Positions 41,323 to 52,290 of a DNA stretch of 64,000 nt are shown piece after piece. The notes beneath the pieces are model-generated. The model ran no database searches and was not told the DNA's origin. It saw only the letters and a program-made list of their open reading frames with translations. Position 1 is the stretch's first letter. Each line of letters starts with the position of its first letter. The position numbers and the translations under genes are program-made. The stretch is taken from assembly GCA_001600695.1 (NCBI GenBank), contig BCKQ01000005.1:756593-820592 (forward strand), given 5' to 3'. The stretch is from Ascoidea asiatica. Lineage: Eukaryota > Ascomycota > Saccharomycetes > Ascoideales > Ascoideaceae.

Positions 41323-42579
41323 CCCACTACTGCTAGTACTAATACTACTAATAATAATAATTCTATTGAATCAAACAACTTGCATTCTTCTTATTTACAA
41401 CAAAATCAAAATTCAAATCAAAACTCAAATCAAATTCAAAATCAACAATACATTCCTGTTAGTCAACAACAATTACAAGCTACAATGAGCGCTGCTCAAT
41501 TAGCTGGCCAACATCAACATCCTCATCAACAACCACAACAACAACAACAACAGCAACATATTCAACGTCCTCCAGTTTCTTCTCAATCTTTAAACCAACC
41601 AATAAATCAAACTCCAGTTTCTTTAAACTCAAATATCATCACCGCCAATACTAATTCAAATAATTTAAATAATATTAATAACATCCCTAATAAATCTAAC
41701 ATTCAACCTCAATCTCAAATTCAATCTCAAGGTCAAATTCAAGGTCAAGCTCCTATTAGAGCTTTAGATGATAAAAATGTTTATAATTGGATAATTGAAT
41801 TTACATATGGTCCAAATAAAGAACAAGCTTTATTAGAATTAGGTAAAACAAGAGAAAGATATGAAGATTTAGCTTTAGTTTTATGGTATTCATATGGTGT
41901 AATGGCTTCTTTATTAGATGAAATTATATCTGTTTATCCTTTATTAGATCCTCCAACTTTATCTCCTTCAAGTTCAAATAGAGTTTGTAATGCTTTAGCT
42001 TTATTACAATGTGTTGCTTCTCATCCAGAAACAAGAAATTTATTTTTAGATGCTGATTTACCTTTATTTTTATATCCTTTTTTAAATACTCAATCAAAAT
42101 CAAGATCTTTTGAATATTTAAGATTAACTTCTTTAGGTGTAATTGGTGCTTTAGTTAAAAATGATTCTCCAAAAGTTATTTCATTTTTATTAAATACTGA
42201 AATCATTCCATTATGTTTAAAAATCATGGAATATTCAACTGAATTATCAAAAACTGTTGCAATTTTTATTGTTCAAAAAATTTTGTTAGATGATAATGGT
42301 TTAGAATATGTTTGCCAAACAATGGAAAGATTTACTGCTGTTAGTGCTGTTTTAAAAATTATGGTTGAACAATTAGTTAAACATCAAACTGTTAGATTAT
42401 TAAAACATGTTGTTAGATGTTATCTAAGATTATCTGATAATCCAAGTGCAAGAAAAGCTCTTTCAAAATGTTTACCAGAACCTTTACGTGATGCAACTTT
42501 TAGTATGATTTTAAGAGATGATACAAATACAAAAAGATGTTTAAGTCAATTACTTTTGAATATAAATGATAATCGTTAA
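40654..42579 (+). CDS. CAF40: CCR4-NOT subunit CAF40 (CNOT9/Rcd1), with poly-Gln and poly-Asn tracts and assembly gap
   Basis: Subunit of the CCR4-NOT mRNA deadenylation complex. The C-terminal armadillo-repeat domain (about the last 280 residues, from [24 protein letters not shown]) is complete and highly conserved, including [34 protein letters not shown] and the final [12 protein letters not shown]. The N-terminal part is low complexity: a run of about 20 Gln (40714-40772), then Asn coded by AAT, with 200 unknown bases inside (41028-41227). The drawn length of 641 aa is therefore not real. It converges on SEC21, its neighbour also in S. cerevisiae. Confidence 0.96.
40714..40772 (+). repeat. 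CAG/CAA repeat coding poly-Gln in CAF40
   Basis: About 20 consecutive Gln codons, CAG/CAA mixed at first and then CAA only. Confidence 0.95.
40908..41322 (+). repeat. AAT repeat coding poly-Asn in CAF40, interrupted by gap
   Basis: Uninterrupted AAT codons on both sides of the unknown bases. The assembly clearly broke inside this microsatellite, and the round 200-N length suggests an arbitrary filler. Confidence 0.95.
41028..41227. other. Assembly gap (200 N)
   Basis: Exactly 200 unknown bases within the CAF40 coding region. The frame happens to stay open across it; the true length is unknown. Confidence 1.
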
Positions 42580-43497
42580 CATTTATTCTACTGTTTGATT
42601 TAGTTTTTTTTCTAGAAAAAAAAAAAAATTTACTTTATTTACATTACATTGTTTTTTGCATGCATCATTATTTAAAGATTATGCGTCTTTATCTTACAAA
42701 ATTTTTCAAACGTATTTTCAAAAAAAATTTAAAGAATTAACTTTTTTTTTCATATCATTCTTAATTCTCCAATTTTATAACTTCTTGGTTGTTTTTTTTG
42801 GGTCTTTTTTATATCTTTTTCTGTCATAATTTTATGGTCAAAAAAAAGTAAAATCCTCCAAAAATGTTGAATTCCTATCTCAAATTCAAAAAATAAAAAA
42901 AAAAAAATTCAAATAAAGTGTAATAATTATTTTTTTTTTTTAAAAATGAAATACCAATGGGCAACAAAAAAAAAAAAAAACAATTTACTTCATATTGATT
43001 TTCCTTTTATTACTTCATATGTATCATATATATATTTTTTTTTTGATTTTTCTTCCTAATGGTATTAGCTTACTTTATATTCTCAAGTTCTTCATAGACA
43101 TATTATTATCTCTCTTTTGTTTAATTTTTCATGAAATTATTAATTTTCAATAATTTAATACTTTTTTTTTTATTCTTTTAGTTTATTTTAATTTTAAAAA
43201 TTGCTCTGATTTTATTTTACTTAAAAATGAACTCTTTTATGATTCTTTCATTCTTTTATGTTTAACTTTAATTATTTTATATCCTCATTGGATTTTGTTT
43301 TGTAACTAGTTATCGTTTTTCAAAAAAGCTAAAAATTAATACATATTTTTTTAATATACATCTATGAATTGCATTAAACTTAAATTTAAAATTATTTGTA
43401 TTTTTTTTTGTGATTAAATTTTATGAATCAAATCTGTCAATTGAGTGTATGGTAAATAATAATAAAAGAAATATATATGAAGTAAAACTATATCAAT
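42580..43497. other. Convergent intergenic CAF40/SEC21
   Basis: Very AT-rich with many A and T tracts. No gene and no GC-rich island. Confidence 0.5.
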
Positions 43498-46326
43498 CTA
43501 AGCGATACCATTGATAATGACATCAGATAATTTATAAGAGTCAGCTCTAATTGCAGCTTTGGCAACAACCCCATCTCTAGAATTAACAACCAACTTAATA
43601 ACTGCAGCAACTTTTTCTCCATTAACGCATTTACCAAATAATTTTAAAATATGATTATGAGCATCTTTTTCTATAGATTGAGTTCCTTCCATTGCAGCCA
43701 TAGAAAGATTATCAACTAATTTATTCACAACTTCACTTAAATCGTTAGTTGGACTTGAATCACTTAAACTAAAAGTAGAAACAGATTCATTTTCACTTGG
43801 AAGTTCATCCCAAGTTTTTTGAAAATTACTGATAAAAGATGGAACAATAAAATCGCCTGGAATAATATCCATATCTTCAATTTGATATTCATCCAAGAAC
43901 CCTTCATCATCATCTTCAGGCTCTCCAGTCTTAGGATCAACATCAAGAGAAGTAAATGATAAAGTATTACTGAAAGATTCAGAAATGATATCAAATCCTT
44001 CTTCATCCACTGGTCTTTTAAAAGAAACATATATAATTCCTTCAGATTCTGGAGATAATTTTTCAATTGGTAAAATGAATTCTTCCTCATAATATTCATT
44101 TGCTGGAATTGAAAGAACAGATACCATTTTTAATTCTATTGATGGTAAAGTATTCTTAACATTAAATTGTAATAGTAAATGATCTTTGAATATATGTTTA
44201 ACACAAGAAACAACAAATTCAGTTTCTTTTTCAGTAAGTTCAACAATAGAAGATGAATGCAATATTGGCCCATGATCTGATAATTCCTCTATTGCAGAAA
44301 TTTCTTCGATATACTTCTGTTGCATCATATTGTTTTCTGTAACTTTATTAGAACTTACAGATTCTTTATTAGAATTAGATGTTGTATTAGAAGTTGAATT
44401 TTTAGAATTACTTTCACCAGATTCAATAGTTGAAGCTGAAGTTTTATTTTGAAATTGTTCAGCTTTGAATTCTTCTACAGTAAGTTCAGGAACTGAAGAA
44501 ATATCAAAAGGATCATCAAAAGAACCATTTGAAATATATGAAGCTAATTTTTGTTCTAAAACTGGAAATGAATATATTTTTGAGGGCCTTATAAAATCAG
44601 AAATGACAGTTATATTTGCTTCTCCAGTGTCAGCTGATTTTAATAATCTTAAAGCAATAGAAGCTCTATCTCTTACCTCATCATCAGGATCAGAAAGACA
44701 TCTATTAAGTAAAATTTCAATTGATTTTCTAATAGTAATATCATCTGTTAAACCAAATTTTGATAGAGCAGTAACAGCAGTAGATCTAACAATTGAATTT
44801 TCTAAAACAACTCTATTATAAATATGTCTAATATAAAGAGTTGGATTTTTAGTTTTTGGACCTTCTTGTCCTAATAAATGTAAAATTCTTACAGCTAATT
44901 CTGTAAATTCACAATCTTCAATAAACTCACATAAATTTTCAAGAGCAGAATCTCTTGATTCCGGAATAAAATGAATCATATCAAATAAAGCTTCAACAAC
45001 AGCATTTTTGAAAGTAAAACCACCATCATCTCTTAAAATTTCGGATAAAAATGATAACATTGATTTATATTTATCAGGGAATTTTAAAGATAAATTTCTA
45101 ATAGCATCAATTACAACAATTTTAAATTCATCAGAAATATCATTCATAAAAGTTGAAATTGTTTTAATAAGTCTATCAACGGTATCAGTTGAACCAGTTT
45201 TTAATAAAGTTGTTATAGCATAGGTAGCAATTGATCTATTTGAATCAGATATTAAACCTTCCAATTCAACATTACAACTCATAATTTTTTCAGGATTTTT
45301 CATTGCAATTTTATTTAAAATTCTTACAGCTGCAAATCTAGTTACAGTTCTTGGAATTGAAAGTAATTCCTGTAAAGTTGAAACAGCAGATTGATGTTGA
45401 ACATTTGTAAAAGTTGAAATTGAAAGAATGGATTTTGCAGCTTCTAATTCAACCATATCAGATCTATGTTTTAAGAAATTTTGTAAAATTGGAAATAAAT
45501 TATTTGATAAATGATTATCATTTGAATCTTTAATAATTTTAGTAATATATTTAATTAATTGAACAATTGCTAAAGAATTTTTTAATGGAGAATTTATACC
45601 ACTTAAACTTTGAATCATTTTCATCAAAGCCATTTGATCATTATTTTTTAAGATATAAAGTAAACCTAAAGCATGATATTGAGTGAAATAAGTTGAAGAT
45701 GGAGTTGAAGTATATAAATCTTGATATGAAGAATTATTCGAATTACGAAATTGATTTGTTGGAAAGAATTTTTGAGCATAAACGGCTTCTTGAGTTTCAT
45801 TTGTCCAACGTTTAACAACATCTTTTGCAGCTGGAATTAAATGATAAGAAGAAACTAAAGCAGCAGTTGAAATATTTGGATTTTTATCAACAATACAATT
45901 TTTAAATAATCTTTCAGTTGCTTGAACGGTTGAAGCATCAAGAACTCGACTTAAAGTTCTAATTGCATTTGGTTTAAATATTAAATCACCATTTTGAATA
46001 TCTTTCATTATAGAAGAAGTTACCATTAAAACATCATCAGATATTGTAGCTAATTCTTTAATTGCAAGATAAACCATTTGTCTTAAAGATGATGATTTAT
46101 GCTGAAATAATTTAGAGATTGAGAAGAAAAGAGTAGTGGCTTCTTGAGTTGGAAATGTTTCACCAGAATATAATAATCTCATTAATCTTGATAATAATAA
46201 TCTACATTTTCTAGCATCAACAGGGGAAGCATTGAAAGCAGATAAACAATCTTGAAAGATTGTCATTTTATCAGGTAAAGCCCCTGAATCAGTGTCTTCA
46301 AACTTCTTATAAGTAAGAGCAGACAT
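43498..46326 (-). CDS. SEC21: Coatomer gamma subunit SEC21
   Basis: 942 aa (S. cerevisiae 935). Gamma-COP of the COPI coat, which forms Golgi-to-ER vesicles. The start MSALTYKKFEDTDSGALPDKM, then KCRLLLSRLMRLLYSGETFPTQEATTLFFSISKLFQ, is the family N-terminus. An adaptin-type HEAT-repeat solenoid runs to about residue 580. A Ser/Thr/Asn-rich hinge at about 610-660 leads to the C-terminal appendage domain, which ends with KDAHNHILKLFGKCVNGEKVAAVIKLVVNS. Complete and without oddities. Confidence 0.97.
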   Translation of the reverse strand: MSALTYKKFEDTDSGALPDKMTIFQDCLSAFNASPVDARKCRLLLSRLMRLLYSGETFPTQEATTLFFSISKLFQHKSSSLRQMVYLAIKELATISDDVLMVTSSIMKDIQNGDLIFKPNAIRTLSRVLDASTVQATERLFKNCIVDKNPNISTAALVSSYHLIPAAKDVVKRWTNETQEAVYAQKFFPTNQFRNSNNSSYQDLYTSTPSSTYFTQYHALGLLYILKNNDQMALMKMIQSLSGINSPLKNSLAIVQLIKYITKIIKDSNDNHLSNNLFPILQNFLKHRSDMVELEAAKSILSISTFTNVQHQSAVSTLQELLSIPRTVTRFAAVRILNKIAMKNPEKIMSCNVELEGLISDSNRSIATYAITTLLKTGSTDTVDRLIKTISTFMNDISDEFKIVVIDAIRNLSLKFPDKYKSMLSFLSEILRDDGGFTFKNAVVEALFDMIHFIPESRDSALENLCEFIEDCEFTELAVRILHLLGQEGPKTKNPTLYIRHIYNRVVLENSIVRSTAVTALSKFGLTDDITIRKSIEILLNRCLSDPDDEVRDRASIALRLLKSADTGEANITVISDFIRPSKIYSFPVLEQKLASYISNGSFDDPFDISSVPELTVEEFKAEQFQNKTSASTIESGESNSKNSTSNTTSNSNKESVSSNKVTENNMMQQKYIEEISAIEELSDHGPILHSSSIVELTEKETEFVVSCVKHIFKDHLLLQFNVKNTLPSIELKMVSVLSIPANEYYEEEFILPIEKLSPESEGIIYVSFKRPVDEEGFDIISESFSNTLSFTSLDVDPKTGEPEDDDEGFLDEYQIEDMDIIPGDFIVPSFISNFQKTWDELPSENESVSTFSLSDSSPTNDLSEVVNKLVDNLSMAAMEGTQSIEKDAHNHILKLFGKCVNGEKVAAVIKLVVNSRDGVVAKAAIRADSYKLSDVIINGIA

Positions 46327-47130
46327 TTTTAATATAATTGAAATTGAAGCAAAACCAAGACAAGTCCAATTGATTATGAAATCTTTGAATTATATTAAAA
46401 TTCAACTAAATATTTCAATTCTTTATATTCTCTTTATAATTAATCATCCAAAATCAATCAATACTTTTTCCAAACAACAAACAGCTTCTTCAAATTGATA
46501 GATACACTCTCTTCATTAAGGTAACACGGTAATTCAACTGAAACTTGTTCAATTATAATCAAAGTTACCCGGAAACAAAACCGCGCGCGTTATGGCGTGC
46601 TTAAATGTCAAACGCAGTTTCGCGTTATTGAAAAAATGCTTTACAATACTTATGCGCTAAATCTGCGCTGAAAATTGAAAAAAAAGACGCAAAAGAGAAA
46701 TTTCTCATGAAAGTTCATTTTTGGAGGGTATTTTGCTATTTTTTAAAAATAGGCGTTTTGAAGAGACCCGGTGAAGTGGACTCAACATAGATCCAGAGTT
46801 AATCAGGTGAGTAAACCTTTGTGAATTTTTATTGAATTGAAAGAAGACATTCATTCTTACTGAGAAAAATTTCAGCCGTTTTTTTGATGATTTTGCTAAA
46901 GTAACGTGAAGGATTTGTATGAACAAATAGTCAAGTAATTTCAATTACACTTATAAAATTAATAAACTAAAATAATAATAAGGAAGTAATTATCTAAGTA
47001 ACCATTTAGTTATTGATCGTAATTCATTTCATATCTTAAATTAATCAATAAGTTTTGTTCATCAATTTAAACCTAATCTTTTCAATCAAATAATTTTTTA
47101 ATCTCAAATTAAGTTATCAATCAATCAATC
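46327..47130. other. Divergent promoter region SEC21/OLA1
   Basis: AT-rich with a short GC-rich core at about 46570-46640, including CGCGCGCG and TTTCGCG words. The TTTCGCG word resembles a cell-cycle SCB/MCB-type site, but one occurrence is weak evidence. Confidence 0.5.
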
Positions 47131-48315
47131 ATGGCTCCAAAGAAACAAGTTGAAGAGAAAAAACTTCTTTTAGGTCGTCCAGGTAATAATTTAAAATCTG
47201 GAATTGTTGGTCTTGCAAATGTTGGTAAATCAACTTTTTTTCAAGCAATTACAAGATGTCCACTTGGTAATCCTGCAAATTATCCTTTTGCTACAATTGA
47301 TCCTGAAGAAGCAAGAGTTATTGTACCATCTCCAAGATTACATACCGTTTTTGATATTTATAAACCAAAAAAAGAAGTTCCTGCTTATATCACTGTTTAT
47401 GATATTGCTGGTTTAACTAAAGGTGCAAGTGCTGGTGAAGGTTTAGGTAATGCTTTTCTTTCTCATATTAGAGCCGTTGATGCCATTTATCAAGTAGTTA
47501 GATGTTTTGATGATGCTGAAATTATTCATATTGAAGGTGATGTGAACCCTGTAAGAGATTTAGAAATTATTTCAAATGAATTAAGATTAAAAGATATTGA
47601 ATTTTCTCAAAAGTATTTAGAAGGTGTTGAAAAATTAGCAAAAAGAGGTGGACAATCTCTTGAAATCAAACAAAAAAAAGATGAAGCAATATTAGTTAAA
47701 AGAATAATTAAATTATTAGAAGATGGTCAAAGAGTTGCAAATCAAACTTGGACTTCAAAAGAAATTGAAGTTATTAATAAAATGCAATTATTAACTGCAA
47801 AAGCTTCAATATATTTAATTAATTTATCTGAAAAAGATTATATTAGAAAGAAAAATAAGCATTTAAGACATATTAAAGAATGGGTTGATAAATATTCTCC
47901 TGGTGATGTTATAATCCCATTTTCTGTTTGTTTAGAAGAAAGATTATCTCATATGGAAACTGATGAAGAAAGAGAAGAAGAATTAAAGAGAATTGGTACT
48001 CAAAGTGCTTTACCAAAAATTATTACAGTTATGAGACAAAAATTAGATTTAATTTCATATTTTACTTGTGGTCCACAAGAAGTACGTGAATGGACAATTA
48101 GAAGAGGTACAAAAGCTCCTCAAGCTGCTGCTGTTATACATAATGATTTAATGAATACTTTTATCTTAGCTCATATTACTAAATATGCAGATATTCTTGA
48201 ATATAAGGATGAAGCTGCTGTTAAAGCCGCTGGTAAAGTTCTTCAAAAAGGTAAAGATTATGTTGTTGAAGATGGTGATATTATTTATTTTAGAGCCGGT
48301 GCCGGTAAAAATTGA
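47131..48315 (+). CDS. OLA1: Obg-like ATPase OLA1 (YBR025C)
   Basis: 394 aa, identical in length to S. cerevisiae Ola1. YchF-family P-loop ATPase that binds ribosomes and is linked to translation and stress responses. The G1 motif GLANVGKST is at residues 27-35. The switch region PANYPFATIDPEEARV and the G3 YDIAGLTKGASAGEGLGNAFLSHIR are intact. The C-terminal TGS domain contains WTIRRGTKAPQAA and ends YFRAGAGKN as in all members. It is convergent with the next gene, 85 bp apart. Confidence 0.98.
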   Translation: MAPKKQVEEKKLLLGRPGNNLKSGIVGLANVGKSTFFQAITRCPLGNPANYPFATIDPEEARVIVPSPRLHTVFDIYKPKKEVPAYITVYDIAGLTKGASAGEGLGNAFLSHIRAVDAIYQVVRCFDDAEIIHIEGDVNPVRDLEIISNELRLKDIEFSQKYLEGVEKLAKRGGQSLEIKQKKDEAILVKRIIKLLEDGQRVANQTWTSKEIEVINKMQLLTAKASIYLINLSEKDYIRKKNKHLRHIKEWVDKYSPGDVIIPFSVCLEERLSHMETDEEREEELKRIGTQSALPKIITVMRQKLDLISYFTCGPQEVREWTIRRGTKAPQAAAVIHNDLMNTFILAHITKYADILEYKDEAAVKAAGKVLQKGKDYVVEDGDIIYFRAGAGKN

Positions 48316-48400
48316 TTTCATTTTTTAAATTCATCTATTCAAAAGTATAAAAAATTATATAAAAATTGTATCTATGTATATATATATAATATGATAATAA

Positions 48401-49489
48401 TTATGATTTAAATAAAGAAGCCCTTATTAAAGCTAAATATTTTTCTCTATGAGCTTTGAATTTACTTTCAATGGAATTTGAATTTTCTTTATCTAATAAA
48501 AGAAAAGAAATATTATCAAAAAATTCCAATTCTGGATTTAAATTGTCATTACTATTATGTTGAGTATCAAAAATATAATCCATTATATTTTTTAAATTCA
48601 ATATAGCTTTTGAATAAACAGCAAAATTTATATGCTCAATATCATTTTGATAATATTGGTTACTATTGTTATTACAATTATTTTCATTTTCAGTTTCATT
48701 TTCATTACTTTTGAAATAAAATGCTAGGAAAGAATAAGAACTAGACTGAGAATCTTCACGTACAAATAACTGATCAGGATTTAATAGAGAAAATTCTTTT
48801 AAAGATAAGTAAGTTTTTAACATTTTTGCAAAAAAAGTTCTTTTTTGAGAAATTGGAAAAGATTTAAAATTTAAAATTAAATTTTGAAATGGAGAAATTT
48901 CAGATATTTCGGAAATTGGAATGATTATAATATTATAAGTTTTTCTATTCCAAATAGTTTTACTCAAATGTTCTAAATCTGAAATAACATAATCATGTTT
49001 CAAGAAATTACCTAAATTTAAATCAAAATCATCATTTTCATTACTTTCATAAACTATTAACCAAGTTTCAAAAGAATTAAATGAATCATAAGCTTTATAT
49101 AAAGAATAATCCGAGCGAAAAGTTTGAAAGAAATTAATTTTTTTTAAATTAGTGAATCTGTTAAATAGAGAATCAATTTCATTTAGAAATATATTATCAT
49201 CAGTATTTTCTTTTGAAATATTTAAGTTTACTTTTTCATTATTATTGTTACTGAAAGTAATAATTTTATTCTTATTGATATTATTATCATTAAAATCAGA
49301 AGTTGAAGTAGCTTGAGTTTGATTTGAAGATTGTGTGTTCAAATCTTTTACAAAAATTGAACCGGAACCATTAGTTGAAGAAGAACCAGAAGAAAATGAT
49401 CTAGAATGTGAATTTGATTCAGTATTTTTATTTTTAAAACCTTTGATTTTATTTCTTCTAATCTTGTTTGAAATTCTATTGAAAACCAT
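48401..49489 (-). CDS. Hypothetical protein, basic N-terminus, unrecognised
   Basis: 362 aa, family not recognised. The first 25 residues are strongly basic (MVFNRISNKIRRNKIKGFKNKN), followed by a Ser/Gly/Asn-rich linker to about 90. A globular-looking region then runs from IFLNEIDSLFNRFTNL to the end, with Phe/Tyr-rich strands and IIIIPISEISEISPFQNLIL. A short Asn/Glu linker lies near 275-290. The basic N-terminus could be membrane-binding or a targeting sequence. No transmembrane helix seen. Codon use is like that of neighbours, so transfer is not suggested. Confidence 0.75.
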   Translation of the reverse strand: MVFNRISNKIRRNKIKGFKNKNTESNSHSRSFSSGSSSTNGSGSIFVKDLNTQSSNQTQATSTSDFNDNNINKNKIITFSNNNNEKVNLNISKENTDDNIFLNEIDSLFNRFTNLKKINFFQTFRSDYSLYKAYDSFNSFETWLIVYESNENDDFDLNLGNFLKHDYVISDLEHLSKTIWNRKTYNIIIIPISEISEISPFQNLILNFKSFPISQKRTFFAKMLKTYLSLKEFSLLNPDQLFVREDSQSSSYSFLAFYFKSNENETENENNCNNNSNQYYQNDIEHINFAVYSKAILNLKNIMDYIFDTQHNSNDNLNPELEFFDNISFLLLDKENSNSIESKFKAHREKYLALIRASLFKS

Positions 49490-50459
49490 TTTTTTAACAA
49501 AAAAAAGTTATATATGTTTGTTTAGGAAAAATAAAAATTAGTTTGTTGATAAAGGAAAAGAAAATAATAAGCTTATATAAAAAGAGAAGAAAAAAAAACA
49601 GGAATTGAGATTATATATATGAAATAATACTGTAATCATATTGTTAATAATTCAATTTTATTTTCTGTTTAGATTCAACTTTATATTGCTCGAGATCTTT
49701 TTTTGTTAAAGGAAAGGTTTAAATACCAAGAAAAAAAGTAAAATCTATACCAAGATGAGCTGAGTACCTCGTTCCTTTTGAAAAATTTGAGTATACTATT
49801 GGATGTTTTTTACCGAGCTAAATAGGTTTTCCTGTCATTCATTCTTATCTTTTTCTGTATTAAATGAATGTTCTTTTATTCATAAATGTTGTTCTATCTA
49901 GTATTCCTTCTATTCAGAATTTCTTCTATTCCAGAAACCATAAATCCTAAATGATAAAGCCAAACTCTAAATCCTCCACAGTGAAATCATCAAGCGTAAC
50001 CGAGGATTTCTCTCAAAGCCGACTTACGACGTGAGCTTTTACGACCTGTTAGATTACGAGCTGGCAACTTGCGAGCTGGCCCGGATAAAGTAGCGGAAAT
50101 ATGCGGATATACGGATTATGTAATTAATAAGCTAATTAAAAAAGAATGGAGACCATACATAAGGGTCTGACACAAGACCTTTTTCAAATACTTCCTGTTT
50201 CGGGTTCAGGAACAATAATGGGGTTACCCAGAAAATAAATGCTATTCTCAATGTTTTTGTTTCTTGATTTTGAAAGAGAGATAGTAGAATAAGTTATCAA
50301 AATAAACAAACTCAGAATAGTAAACTATGAGAAAGTGATTTGTTTCGATAATATTCATTAATTATTTATGGAGTGCTAGTAATTATAATCTATAAAAAAA
50401 TCTTCCTTTGATTCAATCTTTTCCTTTTTTTTCAACAATTTTTTTCAATTTGCTAAACA
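49490..50459. other. Divergent promoter region with GC-richer island before CEG1
   Basis: A GC-richer block covers about 49960-50220. It has a near-direct repeat of CGAGCTGGC (near 50047 and 50071) and GCGGATAT-type words. Flanks are AT-rich. No gene supported. Confidence 0.5.
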
Positions 50460-51908
50460 ATGAATACTGGAGATGTTCCTGATATTCCAGGTGAAAAATT
50501 ACCTGAACAAATTGAACAGATGTTGAAATTTCAAGTTAAAAAAATATTAAATTTATCAAATTTTAATTTTCCTGGAAGTCAACCTGTTAGTTTTGAAAGA
50601 AAACATATAACTGAAAGATTAATGAAATATAATTATTTTGTTTGTGAAAAGTCTGATGGTTTAAGATGTTTAATGTTAATTTTATTTGAAAATAATGAAG
50701 AAGGTGTATTTTTAATAACAAGAAAAAATGAATATTTTAGAATACTTAATATTCATTTTCCCCTTGATCCAAATGATCCAAAAACTTTTCATAATGGTAC
50801 TATAGTTGATGGTGAATTAGTTTTCAATGATAATCATCAAATGGAATTTTTAATATTTGATTGTCTTACAATTAATGGTAAAAATATAACTTCAAAACCA
50901 TTAGAATCAAGACTTGGGTATGCTAATAAATGTTTAATATCACCTAATGTACCTTTTAGAAAATTAGAGAAAAAATTAGTTGAAACTTATCCATTTTCAA
51001 TAAAATTAAAAAAATTTTTTTTTGGTAATCAAATTCAAGAAGCTTTTGATTCAATGAAAAATTTATCACATAAATCTGATGGTTTAATTTTTACATGTTG
51101 TAGTTCATCATATATTCAAAATACTGATCAAACTTTATTGAAATGGAAACCTGCTGAAGAAAATACAATTGATTTTAAAATCAAATTAAATTTTAAATTA
51201 TTTATTGATAATGATATTACTGATAAAAATGATCCAAATAGACAATATTTAGATTATGATTCAAAACCAAGTATAGATTTATTAGTTTGGGTAACAAATG
51301 ATAAAGAAAATTATCAACATTTTGGTAAATTATCAATTACTGATGATGAATGGAATAAATTAAAATCTTTAAATGAACCTTTAAATGGTAGAATTGTTGA
51401 AGCAAGAAAAACAAAAATTGGAGCTTGGACAATGGTAAGATTTAGAGATGATAAACCTAATGGTAATCATATTACTGTTGTTACAAAAGTATTGAAATCA
51501 ATAAGTGATGGTGTAACTAAAGAAGAATTATTATCATTTCAAGATGAAATTAGAAGAAAAAGAAAAGAAAGAGAAGAAAAACAAAAAATGTTAGCTCATC
51601 ATCCAGTACGCCCTGTTTCTCAATCTCAGCCCCCAAATCAGCCTCAACATCAATTACAACATAAACCTCAACCAATTCCTCCTGCAACTCATTCAAATTT
51701 AAATCAAAAAAGGCCTGTTTCTAGTGTAACTGGAGAAAAAGATATACCAGGCTATGAAGATGAAGAAGATGATGAAGATGAAGAAGATGATAATCATGAA
51801 AATGATGATAAACATAAAGTTAAAGAAGAAGAAGAAGGACAAAATGTGGACGATAATGTGAAAATGAGTGATGAAAAACAAGACTTTAAACGACAAAAAC
51901 TTTCTTGA
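50460..51908 (+). CDS. CEG1: mRNA guanylyltransferase CEG1
   Basis: 482 aa (S. cerevisiae 459). Nuclear capping enzyme that transfers GMP to the 5' diphosphate end of nascent mRNA, working with the triphosphatase Cet1 on polymerase II. The nucleotidyltransferase motif I EKSDGLRC has the catalytic K64. Motif III TIVDGELV, motif IV SDGLIFTC and motif V LLKWKPAEENTIDFKI follow. An OB-fold region has GAWTMVRFRDDKPNGNH. The C-terminal 110 residues are a Pro/Gln then Asp/Glu-rich tail with a final basic FKRQKLS, possibly a nuclear localisation signal. Confidence 0.96.
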   Translation: MNTGDVPDIPGEKLPEQIEQMLKFQVKKILNLSNFNFPGSQPVSFERKHITERLMKYNYFVCEKSDGLRCLMLILFENNEEGVFLITRKNEYFRILNIHFPLDPNDPKTFHNGTIVDGELVFNDNHQMEFLIFDCLTINGKNITSKPLESRLGYANKCLISPNVPFRKLEKKLVETYPFSIKLKKFFFGNQIQEAFDSMKNLSHKSDGLIFTCCSSSYIQNTDQTLLKWKPAEENTIDFKIKLNFKLFIDNDITDKNDPNRQYLDYDSKPSIDLLVWVTNDKENYQHFGKLSITDDEWNKLKSLNEPLNGRIVEARKTKIGAWTMVRFRDDKPNGNHITVVTKVLKSISDGVTKEELLSFQDEIRRKRKEREEKQKMLAHHPVRPVSQSQPPNQPQHQLQHKPQPIPPATHSNLNQKRPVSSVTGEKDIPGYEDEEDDEDEEDDNHENDDKHKVKEEEEGQNVDDNVKMSDEKQDFKRQKLS

Positions 51909-52290
51909 AAATATTAAATATTGACTATTTACTATTGCATATTGCATGTTGCATATTGAATATTGCATATTGAATATTAATTATCGAACATTAAAATTTA
52001 AACTATCAAAGACCATCTCATATTATATTATATTATATTAAATTATATTAAATTACAGAAAAAAAAAATAAAAAAGGAAAATCCCAAAAAAAAAAAATGG
52101 AAATCAAATATCAATAAGGATGGATGGGCTTATGAAAATTTAATATAAAGGTAGAGAGTTATTTACAGTTTTTTTAATTTTTTTTTATTGCTTTTCCTCT
52201 TGGTTTCTGATAAATTAAAAAAAGAAAAAAAATTTAAAGGAAATAAGAATTGATTCATTTACAGAAGGATAATAATAGAAATAGAAAAAT
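51909..52290. other. Convergent intergenic CEG1/CBP3
   Basis: AT-rich, with ATATTGCAT-type tandem repeats at 51932-51978 and a TATAT array near 52020-52058. Confidence 0.5.
51932..51978 (+). repeat. Tandem ATATTGCAT/ATATTGAAT repeat
   Basis: Several 7- to 15-bp copies of TATTGCA and TATTGAA units in the CEG1 3' region. Confidence 0.75.

Noticed and set aside
40857-41488. Open frames of poly-Leu and poly-Ile across the gap
   Set aside because: They are other-frame readings of the AAT repeat and the unknown bases in CAF40.
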